Below, one piece after another: positions 13,439 through 16,153 of a stretch of DNA of 16,153 nt. The notes under the pieces are model-generated. The model did not search any database and had not been told where the DNA came from. It saw nothing but the letters and a program-made list of their open reading frames with translations. The stretch comes from an uncultured Treponema sp. (GTDB taxonomy: Bacteria > Spirochaetota > Spirochaetia > Treponematales > Treponemataceae), in assembly GCA_937890485.1 (NCBI GenBank), contig CALBXN010000117.1:1-16153 (forward strand), read 5' to 3'. The position numbers were made by a program, and so were the translations under genes. Positions within the stretch are counted from its first letter, which is position 1. Each line of letters opens with the position of its first letter.

Positions 13439-13609
13439 GATTTCTGATTTAGAAATCAAATCTCATCTTTTGGAGGTAGATATGGGTTCGGACCCGGGAA
13501 GTAAGCAAAATTACTCATTTACAAAAACTGCCTCTTTATTCATTTCTTAGAATTTTCTGTAAAATTGAATTTGTGAGGCCACATTCTTAAAAAGAAAGGA
13601 AGAAAGCCC
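13439..13609 (+). promoter_or_regulatory. Structured 5' leader of corA, possible Mg2+/metal-responsive element
   Basis: The predicted transcript opens with a hairpin, GATTTCT (13439-13445) / AGAAATC (13451-13457), loop GATTT. A strong Shine-Dalgarno (GGAGG, 13472-13476) and a 22-codon ORF follow. Its first codons form the only G+C-rich patch nearby, with GGGT/ACCC (13484-13487/13492-13495) pairing. AGTAA/TTACT (13500-13504/13511-13515) can form another small hairpin. GCCTC (13530-13534) can pair with GAGGC (13575-13579), or its CCTC with the GAGG of the small ORF's Shine-Dalgarno; these are mutually exclusive. No known riboswitch consensus was recognised. Confidence 0.45.
13482..13550 (+). 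CDS. Small ORF (22 aa) in the corA leader, possible leader peptide
   Basis: ATG at 13482 has GGAGG five bases upstream, a better ribosome-binding site than most genes here. The product starts MGSDPGSKQ, ends in SLFIS, and is followed by TAG at 13548-13550, 59 bp before the corA ATG. The position between a promoter and a transporter gene fits a regulatory leader peptide. It is too short for homology reasoning; chance cannot be excluded. Confidence 0.45.
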   Translation: MGSDPGSKQNYSFTKTASLFIS

Positions 13610-14665
13610 ATGATAACTTTTTGGCAACAGGAAGATGGAAAATTCATTCACAAAGAACAAGAAGAACTAGAAAAAAATCTACCACGATGGATTGATGCTC
13701 GAAATGTAAATCGAGAAGATATGAGAATTTTGGAAGAAGAATTTCATATTGATCAAGAACATATTTTAGATATTCTTGACCAAGACGAACTTTCTCGTAT
13801 CGAAAAAGATGATGATTACACATTAATTATCTTACGTTTACCTGTTTTTGTCCCAGATGCAGACATTAGTTATTTTACAATTCCGCTAGGTATTATCCTT
13901 TGTGAAAATACAATTATCACAATTTGCTGGACAGATTGCGAAGTTCTTAAAGATATTGCATCTAACCGTTTAAAAGGATTAAATCTAGCTGATTTTCCTG
14001 CATTAATAACTCGAATTTTAAGTCGTGCAGATACAATCTTCTTGCGTTACCTAAAAGAAATAAATCGTCGTTCAACTACAATTCAAAATGAATTACAGCT
14101 TTCTGTTAAAAATAATGAACTTATCCAATTATTGAACTTAGAAAAATCTCTTGTATTTTTTACAACTTCTCTTAAAAGCAATCAACTTTTGTTAGAAAAA
14201 CTTTTAAAAACAAAATATCTTTCATTTGACGAAGATGATAAGGATTGGCTTGAAGATGTTGTAATTGATAACAGACAGGCTATTGAAATGGCTGATACTT
14301 ACAGCGACATTCTAACAGGAATGGTGGATACATTTGCTTCTGTTATTTCAAATAACTTGAATATCGTAATGAAAAAACTTACTATTATCTCTTTAATTAT
14401 GATGGTTCCAACTTTTATCGTAAGTTTTTTTGGAATGAACGTTCCTCTTCCTTTTGAAAACTCTGGTTGGCTAGGAGTGATTTTTACAACATTCTTGTGC
14501 GGACTTGCAACTTTTATTGCAGCAAGATTGCTATTAAAAGAAAAAACAACTGAACCTAAAAACAAACCTTGGGTTCTTTTGCGTGAAGAACGAAAAAAGG
14601 CTAGATTAGAGCGAGCTGAAAAAAAGAAATTGCTAAAAATTGAAAAATTAGCAATGAAACAGTAA
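13610..14665 (+). CDS. corA: CorA-family divalent-cation (Mg2+) transporter
   Basis: This is a 351-residue inner-membrane channel of the MIT superfamily. The cytoplasmic funnel covers about 1-250, with the long stalk helix running through DNRQAIEMADTYSDILTGMV and the stretch after it. TM1 is at about 257-275, the pore signature G-M-N is at 275-277 within FFGMNVPLP, and TM2 is at about 287-308. It lacks E. coli CorA's exact YGMNF but has the family GMN and a Thermotoga-like layout. Unusual is a basic cytoplasmic tail of about 40 residues after TM2 (310-351, many K/R/E, ending IEKLAMKQ), where family members normally stop within about ten residues. Shine-Dalgarno AAAGGAAG lies 8 bp before the ATG. 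It is preceded by a long leader. Mg2+ is the likely substrate; Co2+ or Zn2+ are possible. Confidence 0.9.
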   Translation: MITFWQQEDGKFIHKEQEELEKNLPRWIDARNVNREDMRILEEEFHIDQEHILDILDQDELSRIEKDDDYTLIILRLPVFVPDADISYFTIPLGIILCENTIITICWTDCEVLKDIASNRLKGLNLADFPALITRILSRADTIFLRYLKEINRRSTTIQNELQLSVKNNELIQLLNLEKSLVFFTTSLKSNQLLLEKLLKTKYLSFDEDDKDWLEDVVIDNRQAIEMADTYSDILTGMVDTFASVISNNLNIVMKKLTIISLIMMVPTFIVSFFGMNVPLPFENSGWLGVIFTTFLCGLATFIAARLLLKEKTTEPKNKPWVLLREERKKARLERAEKKKLLKIEKLAMKQ

Positions 14666-14700
14666 TATATTTAGTTAGATAAAATCTAATTTAGAAAATA

Positions 14701-14730
14701 TTACAAACAAAAAAATTTATTTGTAACTTT
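14701..14730 (+). terminator. Candidate terminator after corA
   Basis: TTACAAA (14701-14707) pairs with TTTGTAA (14720-14726). With one mismatch the stem extends by AAA/TTT to a four-A loop, and CTTTT follows. The stem is A+T-rich and the T tail short. A smaller hairpin, TTAGAT-AAA-ATCTAA (14675-14689), lies just before it. Termination here is only moderately supported. Confidence 0.4.
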
Positions 14731-14781
14731 TGGTTCAGATAATTTTTATATTTTTGACTTATATTTGGAGGTAAGAGAAAG

Positions 14782-15828
14782 ATGAAAAAATTATTTTTTT
14801 ATTTTATTATTATTCTAATTGCAGTTTCTAATTTTTACACACAATCAAGACCTGTAAATGAATGGTATTGGGTAAATCCTCAAAAAGGGACTGGAGGAAA
14901 TGCAAAAAAGGAATTATTAAACGGACTTGATATGATAACAATTACAAAAAATCCTGAAAAATTTGTAATTGGCGAAAACACACAATCTTTTACAGCAAAA
15001 GTAACGGTTGCACCTTTTGAAATGAACAAATATGAAACAACATACCAACTTTGGTATAAAGTTTTACAAGAAGCACAGAAAAGAGGATATGAATTTGCAA
15101 ATCCAGGCCAAGAAGGTTCAATGGGACGAAGAGGGAAAGCTCCTACTCCAGAAAATCAACTTGAACCAGTTGTAAGTGTAAATTGGCGTGATGTTATTGT
15201 GTGGTGCAATGCTTTAAGTGAAATTCAAGGACTTACTCCATGTTATACTTACAAAGGGAATGTTATTAAAACTTCTGTAAATGCGGCAGAAGTTGACTTG
15301 GTACAATGTGATTGGAAAGCAAATGGTTTTAGACTTCCTAGCGAAGCTGAATGGGAATATGCCGCAAGAAAAACTAAAAATGGATTAGGACGTGGCGATG
15401 AACCTTCAGGAAATCCAGAACCACAAAATCCAGAATCCTTAAACCCTAAAAACAAAATTTTACCATTGCTTACTTTAGCGATGAGTGAGTCAAATATAAC
15501 ACCTCCAAATTGGGCAAATATAAATGGAGAAAAAACAAATGCTGTAGCAACTTCTGGAGAAACAAACGCTGCAGGCTTATTCGACATGACAGGAAATGTT
15601 CTAGAATTTTGTTGGGATTGGTATGGATTTTATTCAGACTCAACAACTTTTTCACCAGATGTTAAAATTGGAGGACCAGAATACGGAAAACTCAGAACTA
15701 GCCGTGGAGGAAGTTGGAACTTGTACACACCATTCTATTTTGCTGGGGATAGATACGCATTTGACCCATCAGAAGCATATAACTATCTAGGATTTAGACT
15801 TTGTAGAACACTTAAAAATACACGATAA
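14782..15828 (+). CDS. Exported SUMF1 (formylglycine-generating-enzyme-like) domain protein
   Basis: This 348-residue protein has a type I signal peptide (MKKLFFYFIIILIAVSNFYT) and no lipobox cysteine. The rest is a SUMF1/C-type-lectin-like domain with its usual landmarks: MNKYETTYQLWYKVL (81-95), VVSVNWRDVIVWCNALS (130-146), GFRLPSEAEWEYAAR (182-196), GLFDMTGNVLEFCWDWY (265-281), SRGGSW (307-312) and YLGFRLCR (335-342). The region where true formylglycine-generating enzymes carry their copper-binding cysteines reads DRYAFDPSEA, without cysteine, so sulfatase activation is unlikely. An Asn/Pro-rich insertion (209-225, two N-P-E units) splits the domain after the E-W-E-Y block. Spirochaetes carry many such proteins of unknown role. 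GGAGG is 11 bases upstream of the ATG and GAGA lies nearer. Confidence 0.88.
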   Translation: MKKLFFYFIIILIAVSNFYTQSRPVNEWYWVNPQKGTGGNAKKELLNGLDMITITKNPEKFVIGENTQSFTAKVTVAPFEMNKYETTYQLWYKVLQEAQKRGYEFANPGQEGSMGRRGKAPTPENQLEPVVSVNWRDVIVWCNALSEIQGLTPCYTYKGNVIKTSVNAAEVDLVQCDWKANGFRLPSEAEWEYAARKTKNGLGRGDEPSGNPEPQNPESLNPKNKILPLLTLAMSESNITPPNWANINGEKTNAVATSGETNAAGLFDMTGNVLEFCWDWYGFYSDSTTFSPDVKIGGPEYGKLRTSRGGSWNLYTPFYFAGDRYAFDPSEAYNYLGFRLCRTLKNTR

Positions 15829-15854
15829 TCCAATCAGATAAAAATTACATCTAA

Positions 15855-15904
15855 AAAGGTCTGTTTTGAAAAAACTTATTTCAAAACAGACCTTTATTTT
15901 TTTT
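15855..15904 (+). terminator. Very strong intrinsic terminator of the SUMF1 gene
   Basis: AAAGGTCTGTTTTGAAA (15855-15871) pairs perfectly over 17 bp with 15879-15895 across a 7-nt loop. An A and eight T follow. The T run touches the stop codon of the convergent metallophosphoesterase gene; the minus-strand T tail is short, so it is weaker in that direction. Confidence 0.9.
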
Positions 15905-16153
15905 ACAAAGATTTTAATTCAACAGAAGTAATTTGTGCAGGTGCATCAAGTATATTCATATCCCACTGAACTTCTACGATAGCATATTTACCTTCACATA
16001 AAGCACCTGGATTAAGAACAGGAATTTCACCAATATAATCTAAACTAGCACTTTCATGAATATGACCTGTTATAACTAAAAATGGATTATTTTCTTCTAT
16101 CCAAGTTCTAATTTTTTCAGAACCAACATGAATTCCACCATTTATCATATCAG
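15903..16153 (-). CDS. Calcineurin-like metallophosphoesterase, C-terminal part (runs off window)
   Basis: The visible 83 codons read in from the window edge (an Asp precedes the first Met at 16148, so that Met is not shown to be the start). They include GGIHVGSEKIRTWIEENNP, then LVITGHIHES, where G-H-x-H is the last metal-binding block of the family, and then VLNPGALCEGKYAIVEV, typical of the C-terminus of Icc/YfcE-like phosphoesterases. The N-terminal D-x-H and G-N-H-D metal motifs are beyond the window. Substrate cannot be assigned. It converges with the SUMF1 gene. Confidence 0.85.
   Translation of the reverse strand, partial: DMINGGIHVGSEKIRTWIEENNPFLVITGHIHESASLDYIGEIPVLNPGALCEGKYAIVEVQWDMNILDAPAQITSVELKSL

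Noticed and set aside
13482..13505. G+C-rich GGGTTCGGACCC resembling a tRNA T-arm or SRP RNA tip
   Set aside because: The stem is only 4 bp, no acceptor or anticodon arms surround it, and the SRP GGAAGGAAGCA core is absent.
15385..15408. RGD in the SUMF1 protein as an integrin-binding site
   Set aside because: It falls at the position of the usual W-G-D of SUMF1 domains (after E-W-E-Y-A-A-R), so the match is best explained by the fold.
1..16153. CRISPR array, insertion sequence, prophage or toxin-antitoxin pair
   Set aside because: No regular spaced repeats, transposase or integrase motifs, or paired small toxin-like genes were seen; the XRE gene has no toxin partner beside it.

Overview
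The window is A+T-rich (about one third G+C by eye). It reads as ordinary, densely packed chromosome of a host-associated spirochaete, most likely a Treponema. The evidence is the gene content rather than any single marker: several lipoproteins with relaxed spirochaete-type lipoboxes (LFVSC, LFYGC, LVGC), a cheR-cheB pair, an lptC-lptA-lptB cluster followed by ribonuclease Y, a PilZ protein, CorA, and a secreted SUMF1-domain protein. I see no mobile element, rRNA, tRNA or CRISPR array. Genus-level assignment is inference.

Layout. (1) 1-981, minus strand: a multi-pass membrane protein and, downstream of it, the start of a DJ-1/PfpI protein that runs off the window. A MarR regulator (1048-1524) diverges from them across a 66-bp gap holding an inverted repeat that overlaps both -10 elements. 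(2) 1543-3051, minus: rlmE followed by a LysM/M23 peptidase lipoprotein. (3) 3138-5138, plus: trans-polyprenyl diphosphate synthase, TPR protein and RseC-like cysteine membrane protein, tightly spaced. (4) 5188-6033: an XRE regulator diverging from a small acidic lipoprotein across a palindrome-rich control region. (5) 6118-8135, minus: cheR then cheB. (6) 8247-10252, plus: lptC-lptA-lptB; then rny (10361-11890) with its own promoter and a strong terminator. (7) 11989-13325, minus: PilZ protein overlapping an RlmM-like rRNA methyltransferase by 4 bp. (8) 13403-14665, plus: promoter, a leader of about 170 nt with a 22-codon reading frame, then a CorA-type transporter with a basic tail. (9) 14782-15828: SUMF1-domain exported protein ending in a 17-bp-stem terminator. 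(10) 15903 to the end, minus: C-terminal part of a metallophosphoesterase.

How the genes fit together: most are housekeeping (rRNA 2'-O-methylation by two FtsJ-fold enzymes, mRNA decay, isoprenoid synthesis, outer-membrane lipid export, peptidoglycan hydrolysis) plus chemotaxis adaptation (CheR methylates receptors, CheB demethylates them). The most interesting signals are in the non-coding DNA. Five genes have a promoter -10 element only 6-8 nt before the ATG and no clear Shine-Dalgarno, which suggests leaderless mRNAs. Others (rny, corA leader, cheB, M23 peptidase) have clear ribosome-binding sites. corA has a structured leader with a small ORF, and a terminator for the M23 peptidase gene lies inside the marR coding sequence.
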